Positions 37,883-50,300 of a stretch of DNA of 64,000 nt are shown here, one piece after another (within the stretch, counting starts at the first letter, position 1; each line of letters opens with the position of its first letter). The DNA is taken from NCBI GenBank assembly GCA_004794655.1, contig SMMW01000554.1:11115501-11179500 (forward strand), written 5' to 3'. Made by a program: the position numbers and the translations under genes. Below the pieces are notes generated by a model. The model saw only the letters and a program-made list of their open reading frames with translations. It did no database searches and was not told the DNA's origin. Source of the stretch: Marisa cornuarietis (taxonomy: Eukaryota > Mollusca > Gastropoda > Architaenioglossa > Ampullariidae).

Positions 37883-38285
37883 CGCTTCTTTACGGATCAG
37901 GGCCAGGAATTTGATAATAAGAAGGTATGAACAATCTTTCTGTTTTTTTATTACACAATATGGTTTCGAGTTTTTCCACATTCGTGAATAGTTTTTCCAA
38001 TACACAGAAAATACAAATATAGCTCATTATGTTTGTAAAAAAGCCAACATTTGGGGTTAAAGTAGCAGAGTCATTAAACAGTATATGCCTCAGCAAAACA
38101 AGCCATCCATGGGAGATGTACACAAGATCTTTTTTGTGTCCCAGATTCCCTTCCAGACACCTATTCAAATAAGCCACAAAATAAAAATGTACATACCCAC
38201 ATGTAATAAACTAGGAAAATTCTTGCTTTTAATGTTTGCTTAAAAATAAACGAATGTTGCATATTTTAAGCCCTCACCCCCTTTG

Positions 38286-38815
38286 CAAGTGTTTAATGAG
38301 CTACATTTTTTTGTCTGTTCCAGGCATGTTCCATTGTTACCAGAGTTCTTTTATTCATGCCACCCACTCCCCATTTTGTATTGCACAGAGTTGTCTAGTG
38401 TACAGTTTTATATAGCAATCTGTGTGATATTGTGTGTGGTGATGTGACTGACACTGGATTTTAAAGCAGTATGCCAACTACAAGATAGTATCAGCATAGT
38501 TGGCAACATAAGACATTTTTTATCATTTTTCAAGTATCACAGAATAATAGCTGTTATATATATTGTATACTTTTGACATGTAACCATGTGTTTTGCATGA
38601 TATTTTTGTTGTTTTCTGCTTTGATATATTCTTTTTAAAACTTGTGGATATGCACATTTTCTGTATATCTCATTTTAGTGTCACCTACTAGTGTTTAACG
38701 AGTTACATATTTTGGTTGTCTTTTCCAGGCATGTGCCATTGTTACCAGAGTTCTTTTATTCATGACACCAGTCACCCTCCCCATGTTTTGTCTAGTGTAC
38801 AGTTTTATACTGCAA
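38286..38815 (+). repeat. Duplicated exon-like block
   Basis: Two similar blocks of about 130 bases, at 38286-38420 and 38685-38815, share a pyrimidine tract, a TTCCAG acceptor (AG at 38322-38323 and 38727-38728) and then GGCATGTKCCATTGTTACCA followed by GAGTTCTTTTATTCATG. In the phase that completes AGG, copy 2 reads RHVPLLPEFFYS then stop, while copy 1 continues for about 30 codons. They lie downstream of the THAP exons and could be alternative terminal exons or duplicated 3' UTR. Confidence 0.5.
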
Positions 38816-40022
38816 CATTATGACTTGCACTATTTGGTAAAAGGTAAAGGTCACTGTCCTGTTTGACAATTTCCTTATGTGATGTGAGCATATTTTTATT
38901 AACATGGTAGTTCATTATTTCAGATGGATCTTCTGATTGTTTGCATAGGACTGCCCTGTGTAAATGGATTTATCAGGCAATTCAAGCACAATGTGATGTA
39001 TTAGTTTATTTAATAAAGAAACAAAAATGTAATGCTGTTTTATGTATTGCTTTCAAATGTAGCACAGAGTGCAATAATTTACTAATGAGTCTTGAATGTT
39101 TGTTCCCTATTAGTATACAATTCTAATCAGTTGAGTCAAAACCTAACGTAGTAAAAGTGCTCCAAAAACTGACAGTAAACAACCCAAACAATCTACTTGG
39201 TATAATAAAGGTGTATATTCATGGATTGCAAAATTTGCACACTAGGTCCCATGTAACATTAAATTACAATAAAGTAGATTTTCTGATGGCACGTAAAGTT
39301 GGTCGTCAAATTTTTTTACAATTAAATAGAAATTCAGGTAAACAGTTAAACCCTTGTGTATTGTATAGAAATGGGTTGCCAAAACTTGATGTTACTTTAC
39401 TTAATAAGGGCACAGTCAAATAACTTGCGATGATGCATCACATGAGGGAGGACCTCGGGAGTGTTCGGGATTAATCCATGTGCATTTATTTTTTTTTGTC
39501 TGGCAATCGATGTTGCGTGTGGGATGTAAACAATCAGAGAAGTACAAAACAAAGTAACAATTAAACGTAACAGGATTTTATTCCTCATTATGAAATATGC
39601 TCCATTATTACTCAAAAAAGATACATGTTGGTATCGCTTGCATTTTACATATTCTGACCTTTTTCTACCATCCTAGTCACACTGAGTGTTCTTAAACACA
39701 AATAGGTCTGATCAAACCAAAATAAAAAAATCAACAACAACAAATGACCTTTTTCTTCTCCACTATGCTATGTTGCAAATCTTGTGAACTCATTTCTTGG
39801 AGATGTGATCCTGTCTTTTGAGATCTGAAAAATGAAATCATGGTGATCACACGTACTGTACAATTATTCAACTACAGTATGGATTCACAGAACATGAAAG
39901 CACGAGATCACTAAATATTTCTTCTTGATAAATGCTGAAGCATTACCTACTGACTGTTGCATAAATGTTTATATTGCCATCAACATAAGAAGAAAAGTAA
40001 GGAAATAGTAGTACAATTACTA

Positions 40023-40028
40023 TTTATT
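40023..40028 (-). terminator. Candidate poly(A) signal, P2X7-ballast gene
   Basis: AATAAA on the minus strand, 75 bases past the stop codon at 40103. Confidence 0.5.
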
Positions 40029-40102
40029 ATTGCAATACTTTCATTTCTCATTTAAAGTGGTTGATTATAATGCCTTCAAATATAAATGTGAGATGCTTAT
40101 GT

Positions 40103-41696
40103 TCAGTCAGCATATTTAAACCCAGTGTACTGTTTTGAAGGATCTGGAAATTTCTTCCTGACTGCAGCCACCACACAGGCAAGAAGAAATTTGCGATTTT
40201 TTCGGCCTGTTGATTTCCAAATCCATCGCACAAAGTTGCTGTAGGCAACATGTCTGTATGTGCTGCAAAATATTTGAAAACACACCTAAAAGCTATAAAC
40301 TTCACATATGAAAAATTGAATTTTCAACATGCACATACACAGAAATATAAAGCGAATGCCCTCAGTGCAGACACCTATGCAGATGAATTTTGAAACTGAA
40401 ATTAGCAATAAGTAATAAAAATCTTTTAGATCCAAATATATATAATGAACCAATTTCTTTGATGACAAGCGCAAAGCTCCAGGACTTGTGGGGATTATTG
40501 CCACGAACATGGTTGTTATACAGCCCCCTTAACTCACTTTTAAAAAGTGAAATTGTTGCCTCTATGGAATACCTGCAAAAAGTCATTTTTTTGTAAACTG
40601 CTACAGTGTACTCACAATTATACACTTTGACTTTACCTATTAAAATATAGTTTTAACACTCCTTTTATTCCCATTAAAAAACAAGAATTCATTGTACAGT
40701 AACTGACAACTGTATCAATAACTGAAGGTCATTATGATGAGTAAAGTGCATACCTTGACAAACAGTTCACAAACATCCCCTCATGGCTGGTAATACATTT
40801 ATCTGGAACTTCTGCTATGTAGGCACCAAGGATATCGTAGGACTGGCAGCATATTTTTTCACAGTCCTTCTGCCCTGGCCATTCCTCACATTTCCCACAT
40901 TGACAGTAGGGATTAGATCTGACAAGTAAATAAAAAGTGAAGAGACAATAATACGGACATATTTGTTTCTGCACTTTTGTCAGCCAAAATGCATTTCTGA
41001 AAATAAAAATGCATTTTTTTATATAAGTTTTCTTGTATTAAATATAGGTTTCAAATCTTGTTAGCTTTTAATTTGTTCTTCCCATAGTTTTGACTTGCAA
41101 AGTTACTCATCTATAGCACACTAAGCATAAATTTTTTCCCCTACTAGTCACCTGCATAAAAAATTAAACAACAGACTCTTCACAACATGTGAATTTGCTA
41201 ACTAAATAAAAACAAGAGATCAAGCGTATATGTATTTTTTAAAAGTTTCGTCTATAATACAATTTTCTAGGGCCTAACACATCACACGTGCATAACACCT
41301 GCTGTTGCATATAGTAGAATTAGAATGAAAACAAAATCTAAAAAAACTGCTTTGAGACTGAGGAACAGAATTTTGAACAGTTTTTAAGAGCATTAGTTTC
41401 AAGAAGGAAAGTTGCGGATACAGATGTACACATCAAAAATATCTTTTTGTTTACCTTTCCGTTTCTGTTACTGATGGAGTATCGTCGGTCGTCTCTGTTT
41501 CTTCATCGCTAGATTCCGACCACGTTATTCCTAGATTGTAATTGGACACTAAGGGCTCGTCTTCGTATGGCTGAGCCATATATTGTTGTAAGAGATAACA
41601 GAAGGCGTGGTGCACAAGGCCGATAGCAGTCGTCCTCGGATGACGTCGCGAGAAGTAGTTCCGGTCAAGAGGTCGCGCGATCTCTCGTTTTAGCAT
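40103..41696 (-). CDS. Stand-alone P2X7 intracellular (ballast) domain protein
   Basis: Three minus-strand exons, 41696-41455, 40918-40754 and 40262-40103 (stop), give 567 bases and 188 residues in phase. The first exon encodes a basic start and an acidic Ser/Thr/Glu-rich stretch (SDEETETTDDTPSVTETE). Exon 2 has NPYCQCGKCEEW, DCEKICCQ and KCITSHEG. Exon 3 has TYRHVAYSNFVRWIW, ACVVAAVRKKFP and QYTGFKYAD. These match, in order, the C-terminal ballast domain of vertebrate P2X7 receptors (family P2RX7_C), including its Cys-rich zinc cluster and the final QY.GFK. There is no channel domain or membrane segment, so this is not an ion channel. The exon 3 acceptor at 40264-40263 is chosen because only it gives this frame; an upstream AG would give a different peptide. 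Function unknown; possibly zinc and nucleotide binding. It faces the THAP gene tail-to-tail. Confidence 0.85.
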
Positions 41697-42096
41697 GGCA
41701 GCCTCTCCACGCGTAGAAAAGTATCGATTCAACTTTGTTTTAGCGCATTAAACACACTTCTAGTGACAATCATGTACTAATTCGTCTTCGTAAGGCAAGT
41801 AAACAGTTCAAAGTTTATCATGACATTGATTATTGTGTGTAGTTCGCTGTTAATACCGAGTACAAGACGATTTTGCATTTGAAGCGAGCTGTCCATGGAC
41901 CTTTACGATTTTCTTGCTTACGTGACGTCAGTCTGATGTCAATGGCTGACGGCTTCTACCGGCCGGAGGCCTGTCGCTAACCAGAGGGATCTACGTTGGT
42001 GTCTTCATGATGGTGCGTTTCCTGACGATCCGCACTGTCATCCAGGGTGAGGAATAATAACATGTATGAGAGAGAGAGAGAAACAACGCAGCAGTA

Positions 42097-43205
42097 ACAA
42101 TAATAATAATAATAATAGTGAAGATTTTTATAGCGCATATTCACACTCGTAGAGAGTATGCTCTTAGCGCTTAAAACGGGGAAGAGACGTGGACTAAGTA
42201 GATACAGAACACAGGGGACGAAAGAAAACGACAGTACTGACAAAAACAGATAACAAAAGGCATCAAGTAACAGGAACAGAGAAAAATAGTGATGGGTAAA
42301 GTAGCAAGAGGGAAGGGGGGGGTAAGGACTAGCATTGTGGACTAGGAGTAGTGCTCAAGGAAGAGGTGCGTTTTCAGTGCAGATTTGAAGGATTCAATTG
42401 TAGGAAGGTGGCGGATATGGAAAGGAAGAGAGTTCCATTGTTTTGCAGCACAGTAGCCAAAAGTCCTGTGACCATATGTTGTTGTTCTGGTGACAGGAAC
42501 AGTCAGAGTACGGTTGTCAGAGGAAGAGCGGAGTTGTCTGGCCGGAGAGTAAGGGATGAGAAGTTCAGAGAAATAGTCAGGACAGGAGCCTGCAAAGAAA
42601 TTAAAACACAGCACAGACAGTTTGTACTGGATGCGAGAACGGACGGGTAGCCAGTGTAGGAAACGAAGGAGAGGAGTGACATGGTCCCGTTTCCTTGCTC
42701 TAAGTACCAGACGTGCAGCGGAGTTCTGTACTCTCTGGAGTTTCTGAATGAGGGATGAGGGGCAGCCTGCCAGCAAGGAGTTGCAGTAGTCAAGTCGTGA
42801 AAGAACAAACGCACAGACAAGAGTGTTGGTGGCACGTGTAGAGAGAAAGTGACGGATGGCACTGATCTTACGGAGCTCATAGTAGGCAGACTGACAGACA
42901 GCTGTAACATGTTTATCAAGGGTCATGTCTGCGGTGACAATAAATCCCAGATTCCTAACGGATGACGTGAAGGTGATGTTGCTGTCGCCCACCTTGATGT
43001 GATTGGGCAGACTGACTAGTGAAGGTTGATGTCTTCTTCTATGGCACAAGAGGGCTTCCGTTTTATCATCATTTAGTTTAAGCTTGTTTTTCACCATCCA
43101 GCCCTTGACATCACTAATACAAGCTTCTAGAGAGCTAATAGCAGAGTGAGACTCAGCTAGTGGAATAGTTTGATGAGGAGGCGCACACGGCTGCTGGATG
43201 ACCAA
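42097..43205 (-). mobile_element. 5'-truncated LINE (CR1/L2-like), RT C-terminus and 3' tail
   Basis: An uninterrupted 287-codon frame on the minus strand (43205-42342) encodes the C-terminal third of a non-LTR reverse transcriptase. Blocks seen are SSLEACISDVKGWM, KLKLNDDKTEALL, FIVTADMTLDKHV, LVCAFVLSRLDYCNSLLAG, KLQRVQNSAARLV, LHWLPVRSRIQYKL and QWNSLPFHIR near the end. The catalytic palm and the endonuclease are missing. The 3' UTR ends in ATAGCGC-type sequence and a (TTA)n tail at about 42099-42117, typical of CR1/L2-group elements. The lack of stops suggests a relatively recent insertion. The true LINE sequence probably starts at about 43192. Confidence 0.9.
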
Positions 43206-43950
43206 GGATCATGAGACCACACAATGAGGATCGTATGTGTGTGAGAGTGAATGGCAGTCGTAGCGGGAGTTCACAGCACTGTAACATTGAAAGTACGGAT
43301 ACTAATGGGACCCCTTTAAGATGAGATAAAATATTGTATTATTTTGCATTGCTTGTATGTACGTAAATTCTGTTCTTGTTTTTTTTTTGGTTCGTGTGTG
43401 CTGTACTTTACTTAGCATATCGTTAAGTCGTTTGTTCGGGTAAGAAGCTCATAGCCGTGTGGCGCGAGTTTTAAGTGACTGACGTGTGGACGTTGTACGT
43501 AACGCCACCACGTGTCCAGTTTCACTGGAGCCAATGTTTGTGTCTGATGAGAAAACGCAGGAGCATTGCAAAAAATATAATTTTGGAAATGCAAACATTT
43601 TTTGTATCGTTTTCCAAGGACGCCTACGTGCTATTAACCTACAACTACAAGCATGTCCTATCACCTTGATCTACATCCATAAGCCATCTCCTTGTCTTAG
43701 TTATAACCGTGCCCGAACACACTAACCTACCCGATCCATATATTAAATTTATCCACCCCCCCAAAAAAAAAAATAAAAAAAAAAATAAACTGACCTACTA
43801 TTCTACAGCAACAAAATGTAGACAGAGACGGCTGGCACATACCATCACTATAGTTATGATGATCATCACATCATATGCGAAGTGTTCACCCGCTTGTAAG
43901 AAAAGCGCACACGGCTGCTGGATGACCAAGGATCATGAGACCACACGAAT
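43181..43950. repeat. ~43-bp direct repeats 724 bp apart
   Basis: The sequence GCGCACACGGCTGCTGGATG, followed by ACCAAGGATCATGAGACCAC and AC, occurs at about 43184-43226 and again at about 43905-43950, essentially identical. The left copy abuts the 5' end of the LINE. The ~680 bases between them contain no recognisable gene. Confidence 0.8.
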
Positions 43951-44052
43951 GATACCGAGCCACTCGGAGTAAGGTTTAAACTTTAAAAGAGGCTTGTTTG
44001 TGCAACGTTAAATGGACCGTTTGCCATGCTGGAGACGGGGAGGAAGAAGAGT

Positions 44053-44219
44053 TGGGGTTATCAGCAGCAACGGCTAGCTCACGGCAAGGCAGCCAACCCT
44101 GTAAACAGATGCCACATGCAGAGAAAGAACAGCGTGCCCGAGATGTGATTTGAACCCAGGACAGTCAACCCTCACTGTATTGGTGACATGCGCTAACCGT
44201 TGGGCCACCGGACCGCCCC
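44053..44219 (-). mobile_element. tRNA-derived SINE, family A copy 1
   Basis: On the minus strand this begins GCGGTCCGGTGGCCCAACGG, an A-box-like start. It continues with GTCACCAATACAGTGAGGGT and the B-box-like GGGTTCAAATC, then a shared body including GCATGTGGCATCTGTTTACA and GGCTGCCTTGCC. It is homologous to copies at 46689-46853, 51681-51859 and 55367-55535. Confidence 0.8.
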
Positions 44220-45876
44220 AGGGAGAAAGAGAAAAGAAAGGCCTGCAGCAGAACTTGATCAAGTGTGCATTAAATCTTGGAACAAGAATTTCCTTATTTC
44301 GCTGCAACGAATCAAATGAAGTTAACATAACCACTGTTTCCTGAAACATACAATTTCTGACCTTCCCAGCGAACTCCCTGTACCCCTTGCAGGTATTATA
44401 TGGTAGCGGAAGTAGTTTCTAGTTTCTTATTAACATTAAACTGCACAAATTCATCATGAAAACAAAACAAAAAGAAAACTGATGGTATTAAAGCGTATTA
44501 TTCACTTTTAAAGCACCTAGACAGTAACCACACGTCTACTAACAGTTCTCTCCTTTCCTCACACTCTTCTCCACTTCAAAATTCGTTTCTGATCACACAC
44601 TAATCATTATAGCATGCATGCCTTCTCAACTGCTGGTATGGTTGGCAAATACTTTTGTTCATGTCATAGATGACAGAAAATGAAACATCTCTGACCTGTG
44701 AAAATACAACAAAACCTCCATTGGTGAGAGGATATCACAGTCCATAGTGCGCAAACAAACAAAGATGATTAATATTCAATCATAATGCCACACATTGTAT
44801 TGACCAATCAAATGTTTGTGAATGATATGTGGTCAGCTTTATGTAAATGATGTCAGTACCAAATGAAGTGGGTTGAACTTCAAATATTTATAACAGTAAA
44901 TTTAATGTTAAAGCAGTTAAAGCAAATCATTGCTAGTAAAAAGAAAATTTAAAAAATCAAATAAAATATTACAATGTTTCTGCAACATGGTCTGCAAATG
45001 CTAGCTATTTTTTTTCCACACAACTTTAAGATGATGTCTTTTCTACATGCTTTTGAAACAATGACTATTACGCTTTTTTGAAAACAAGTCCATGTAAACA
45101 ATTAGGCAACACAACACACAAAACATTTCTCTTCATTTCTTCACTGAAGTTTAAACAAAAAAAAAACAAACAAAAAAAATCCTTGAAATTTCAATACACT
45201 TCAAGGTGTCATGCTTCAGTATGCCAACAAATTTCTGTTTACTTTTGTCAATGATCACAAAAGTTTTGTTCGATCAGAGCAATCATTGTGACAGAGAAAC
45301 TGTGTGCTGTTTATGCTAGTTTCAAAACAATCACACACACAATGTTATCATGTAATTTTTGCATAAAAGGTGCATCATTTCAAGCCAGACATATTCATTC
45401 ATATGCAGCATGCAAAAATAAATATACATTTGTATATATTATATACTCAACATACTCATGACTACAAACATTTCCTTGTTGCTATTTTTTTATGTCGGAC
45501 AGAAGCACATGTCTGTTGCTACCGACAACAAAAAGAAATGCCTTTCTCGAAAAGTCAGTTCGAAAGTGCAATGAGATGAACAGTATTAATGTTACAGTGG
45601 ACTTTTATGAATGAATGACCCAACAAACTTACTGGCGTCATAGTCAGCAAGCAAATCAAATTATGTATAAATACTTCGCAGATTCAGCAAAGCCACTCAG
45701 AATTCGACAAAGAAAGTTTTGTCTGCTTTCTACAAGCTGTCATGACGTTAAATTAAGAAATAAGATTTAACAAACTCATCTTCACAGTAGCTGTTGTTGA
45801 CAATGAATTTCAACCATGAAAGCTAGAAAAATATGATGTCCTTGGAAAAGACTTTCTTTCAAACTAAATTATACTT

Positions 45877-46141
45877 CAGGGGCCAGTTGCACAACATGTT
45901 TCTAAAGCTTAAAACTGTTCTAAAGAAGAAAAATCTCTTCTATGCCATTTAGATGCATTGCACAAGAATAAACAAAAAGTGTGGAAAGCGTGGAAAGTCA
46001 GACTTAAACAACTTTATCTTACTTAAAGCAGTTTAGGTTTTAAAAATTCTAAAATAGTGGTGTGCACTTTAAACTGATTATCTAAAATGATTTAAGGCCT
46101 AAAAGTGTTTAAAATTAGAAATGTTGTGCAACTGGCCCCAG
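45877..46141. mobile_element. PIF/Harbinger-like MITE
   Basis: A 259-bp element (45880-46138) with terminal inverted repeats beginning GGGCCAGTTGCACAACAT, perfect for 18 bases and then imperfect for about 20 more. It is flanked by a CAG triplet on each side (45877-45879 and 46139-46141). A three-base CWG target duplication and TIRs starting GGG fit PIF/Harbinger elements. There is no transposase, so it is non-autonomous. Confidence 0.8.
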
Positions 46142-46688
46142 GATTTTGTTACAAATTCCAATTTTACTTGTTCTTAATTGATCTCTTAGCATATCAAGTA
46201 TTTGAAACATTTATTTAGAAAAAAAGCCCAACATTTCTTATATTCTCTGGCCTACTGAACATGCCATTCTAGTAAGCAGTCTGCACAAGAAATAGTAGCA
46301 CGAACTAGTAAAAATTAAAAAGGATTAACACTTTGAGGAACAGCGAGAGTAGTTTGAAAGCACACGCAGGAAATTAAAACGAGAAAATTCTTTAACACCA
46401 TAAATGTTTGTCCCCACTTTATGAAAATATTTAGTCACAAAACATCTATCATGGCCTAAAACTAAAACTTATTTGTACACAGTTTCATACTGAAAAAGAT
46501 TAAGTGTGGTGTCATCACAGCTAAATCACATAAAGAATAAAACTCCATACCCCCAGTGTGCTTAGAAGAAAGAAATAAAAAACACTTGCTGTCAATATAA
46601 GAACAACAAGGCGCCAGAAAAATCGTCCAGTTTCTTTCTGGACAAACGTGGCTGCTAGGGGAAGGGAGGTAAACAGCTGCTTTATGTT

Positions 46689-46853
46689 GATACCAGCATC
46701 TAACGCTACATTGTGGCAAAGTAGCCGGCCCCATATAACAGATGCCACATGCAGAGGAAGGCCAGCATAACCGCGATGAGATCTGAACCTAGGCTAGTCA
46801 GTCCTCATAGTACTGATGACAGGCACTAACCATTTCGCCACCAGACCACCTAG
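46689..46853 (-). mobile_element. tRNA-derived SINE, family A copy 2
   Basis: More diverged than copy 1. On the minus strand it has GGTCTGGTGGCGAAATGGTT, GTCATCAGTACTATGAGGAC, AGGTTCAGATC and GCATGTGGCATCTGTTATAT in the family order. Confidence 0.75.
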
Positions 46854-47192
46854 GCCACCCAATACACCAAATTATTAATTCGAACACATTTAGGAAAAGT
46901 AAATACAGTTTTAAGAATTGTGATGACTTATCTGACAATAAAATTTGGGAAACAGTATTTTGATTATCATATTTTTAATAAATGCATCCAACTGTTACCA
47001 CAGCCATCAACGTTTACTGAGCCTTTAAGAGTTTCTGGCATCTTCTAATCATTTACTTTCACAATACCTTTCAATCTGCTTAACATTGAAGATAATTGTT
47101 ATTACTCACATAACCTTATACTAACAGATGCAGACAATGCATAAGGATTTCAACAAAACTTGTTGACCTGAGTATTGATTTTTATAACTGGC

Positions 47193-47198
47193 TTTATT
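47193..47198 (-). terminator. Candidate poly(A) signal, TFPT-HMG gene
   Basis: AATAAA on the minus strand, about 193 bases past the stop codon at 47391. Confidence 0.45.
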
Positions 47199-47390
47199 GC
47201 ACATATTTTCACCCAGGAATAGCTCGCAAACAGTGCAAAGTCATGATCCCTGCTAAGCTGCTCACAGTCAATGCATGCAACTCATCTTGCAGCTGGAGTG
47301 TTCTCCCCCTAGCCATGGGTGTTCTCTTAACATTTCAGCCACAATGCCTTATACTGAAATGACATGCAAACACAGTCTACCATGACTACC

Positions 47391-50300
47391 TCAGTCTCTC
47401 TCTTTCTTGATCTGTAGACTGTGTGACGGGATGACACCCTCTCTAGCTGGCACAGGAATGGAGTCTGAAGGTGGTGGGATGATGTCACGGGCAGAGTACT
47501 CTTTCAGCTCCTTTTCATAGCGTTCTTTCTCCTGCTCATAAAGTTCAAAGTACAGCTGGAACATATACACAAAATGATTCAAATGATCCATTACTTATCA
47601 ACATTTCTAAATTTGTCATCATATCTGCCAAGAACATTTCAACAAACTGAAAAGTTTTTAATATTTAAGATTTTATATATATATATATGCAACATTTATG
47701 TCATAAAGCAGTATTGTATCTCCAATATGGAACTAACTTGTGCTTATTGTGAGAACTTTTTTCATAGCAGATAAATTACAACCTTTTTGTCATCTTGTGA
47801 GAGATTATTCCATTGCTGCGCCAGTCTTCGAGTCATTTCATGGTGGGCTATCTCTTGTTTATGTTCCTGTGCAGACATAAAACACAGGCAAAATTTACTT
47901 CAAAATTTTAAGGACAGCAAGTGCTCCCTGCTGGCAGTAATTTCATTTGCTTACAAAGTAATAATGATGAGATTTAAAAAAAGATGGCTGAATATAAGAT
48001 TCCAGCAGCAAACAAATTAGTAGTATATACTTCCCAGAGACTGAGGAGACACTTGAGAAATATACATGCAAACTGAAGACAGTCCCAGACAGACACACAC
48101 TTCTTCTCCCGACCCGCACAATCTAAGAAAAGCAACCAAAACCAAAAAGTAGCATCTCCCGTTCACCATGATCCAACATACAGCACTTTCAAAGCCTTAC
48201 CCCCACACTAACTCTAACTCAAGCCCAATCTAACCTTGAATATAACACTAACCTAACCCAAATCTCCACCAATCGACATTCCTGCTTTCTAAAAAGTACA
48301 GAAACAAACACATGCATGCGCTCACACATAAAAGGATAAGGAAAAGGATAAGAATTACCCTAAGATATTCTTCTTGTATAGCTGGTCTGCGCTGCTGGCA
48401 AAACATAAGAAAAGCATTAGCAGGTTTCTTAGGGGCACTGGGATCTTTGTCCTTCTCTGTTTTCACTTTTTTGTTCTTATTTGCACTTGATGCAACACTT
48501 GCTGCAACATTGGCCAGGGTGCTGTCCCCTAGTCCATGAGCCACAAGCAGAGGCTGAATTGCGGACAGTGCAGAATGCCGATCTCCAAGACCAAGCCAGG
48601 ATGATCCCTCTCCATCATCACTGCCTGCACCACAAGGGTAGGGTGGCGGCGGACGTAAACAGTTGAACAGTTCATCTTCCTGTTCAGCAGTTTATAAATC
48701 AAAAGATTTTTAAACGAAATGAATCATGAATGAAATGTAATTGGTGATACAGACTTTCTCCGCCATGTCTAAAGTAACAGTATAAGCAATCGCTGGCACA
48801 GATCACATTACTTCACACAAAATTAATGATTCCAATGTATTCTATCAGTTCCATGCATGATACCTAAGCTAAAAGATGACATTCAATGATTATTCAATAA
48901 ACTGATCACTGATTAAAAGGAACCTAATTCATTCTTCTTACCTCCCACATGACAGGAACTTGTGCTTCTCGAAATCCATCTCCAAATTCATCCAGTCGAC
49001 TGATTAGGTACCTGTGAAACGTTGTAAACCAAACATTGACATGACAATATTTCTACACTTTATACAGTATCATACACAGCAAAACATTTTAAAACACAGC
49101 TTTGTGACCAAATGCCCCATACTTGATATTAATTTCCTTGAGACCATGAAAGTGTTGTAAACAAAAAACTAAAATCATAAATCCCAAGCAATAATGCAAC
49201 AAGGATACAAGACATAACAAATCAAGACACAAGTATTACAGACATAAAAAGTGGACAGTTATACCTCCGGTCTCTCTTGTAACGTTTGATTAACTTCTTG
49301 ACATGCTGGACTCTGTTAACTAGTTTTTCGTTTGCCTAAAACAAATAAAAGGCATAAAAATCAGTATATGCCCAAATATTTGCATCTACATGCTGATTTG
49401 TATGCACAACATGCAAATGCACTTAATGATTTATGCAATGACACAAAAACCAAACCTTAATAAGTGTGAAATACTTTTATAAATCAGCTGCAAAGAACTT
49501 GTATTAAAACATCCTTCAAAGAACATGACCATCAAAGACACAGAATCAAATGAATGGTGCTAAAAGCAAGAACAAATGTCTATCAAGTCCAGAAGCCATT
49601 TGAAATAGGAAATAATGTTGATGTTCTAAGAATCTGTCATGGACACTGCAAAGATTACAAAAAAGACAACAGCACCAAAAAGGCAACAGATGTGTACAAA
49701 GCCGACCCTGTATTGGGTCAGAGCCATTCCTGATTAAGAGTTACATCTTCCTTATTATGTTACTAGTTTTATTATTTACAGAAACTACACCAATGCATAC
49801 TGAACTGATGTGTTTGCACGAATCTATTTGTTTGTTTGTTTTTGTTTGCATGAAGACTAGCTGGACTAACTCACTGGAACATGGACAAGAGATTAGTTTT
49901 AAAAAACTTCACACAATATTTCTTTTTTATGCAATGTAGAAGAATGCTGAAGAAATGCAAGAAAAATGACATGAAAGGTAAATATTTTGTAAATAATTTT
50001 TTTGCACTGACAATCGTTGTAAAAATGAGCTGGTAGAAACGAAGTTTAAAAAAGTCAGGTAACTGCAAAACTGTACACATCATTTTAAATTATTTCTAGG
50101 CTCAAATTTACAAAACTTTATTTCATTTTTATTAGGAGTGTATGACAATTAAAGTATTATCAGCTATCTTGATAACACTACAACTACGCAAGCAGCAACC
50201 ACTCCAACCATGCTTACAATACTGTGGCTAAGTGCCCTATGAGGTATTGTTTCAGGGAAAAGTATTTTAAAATAATGAAGCAGAGCATCTTTTAATAAAC

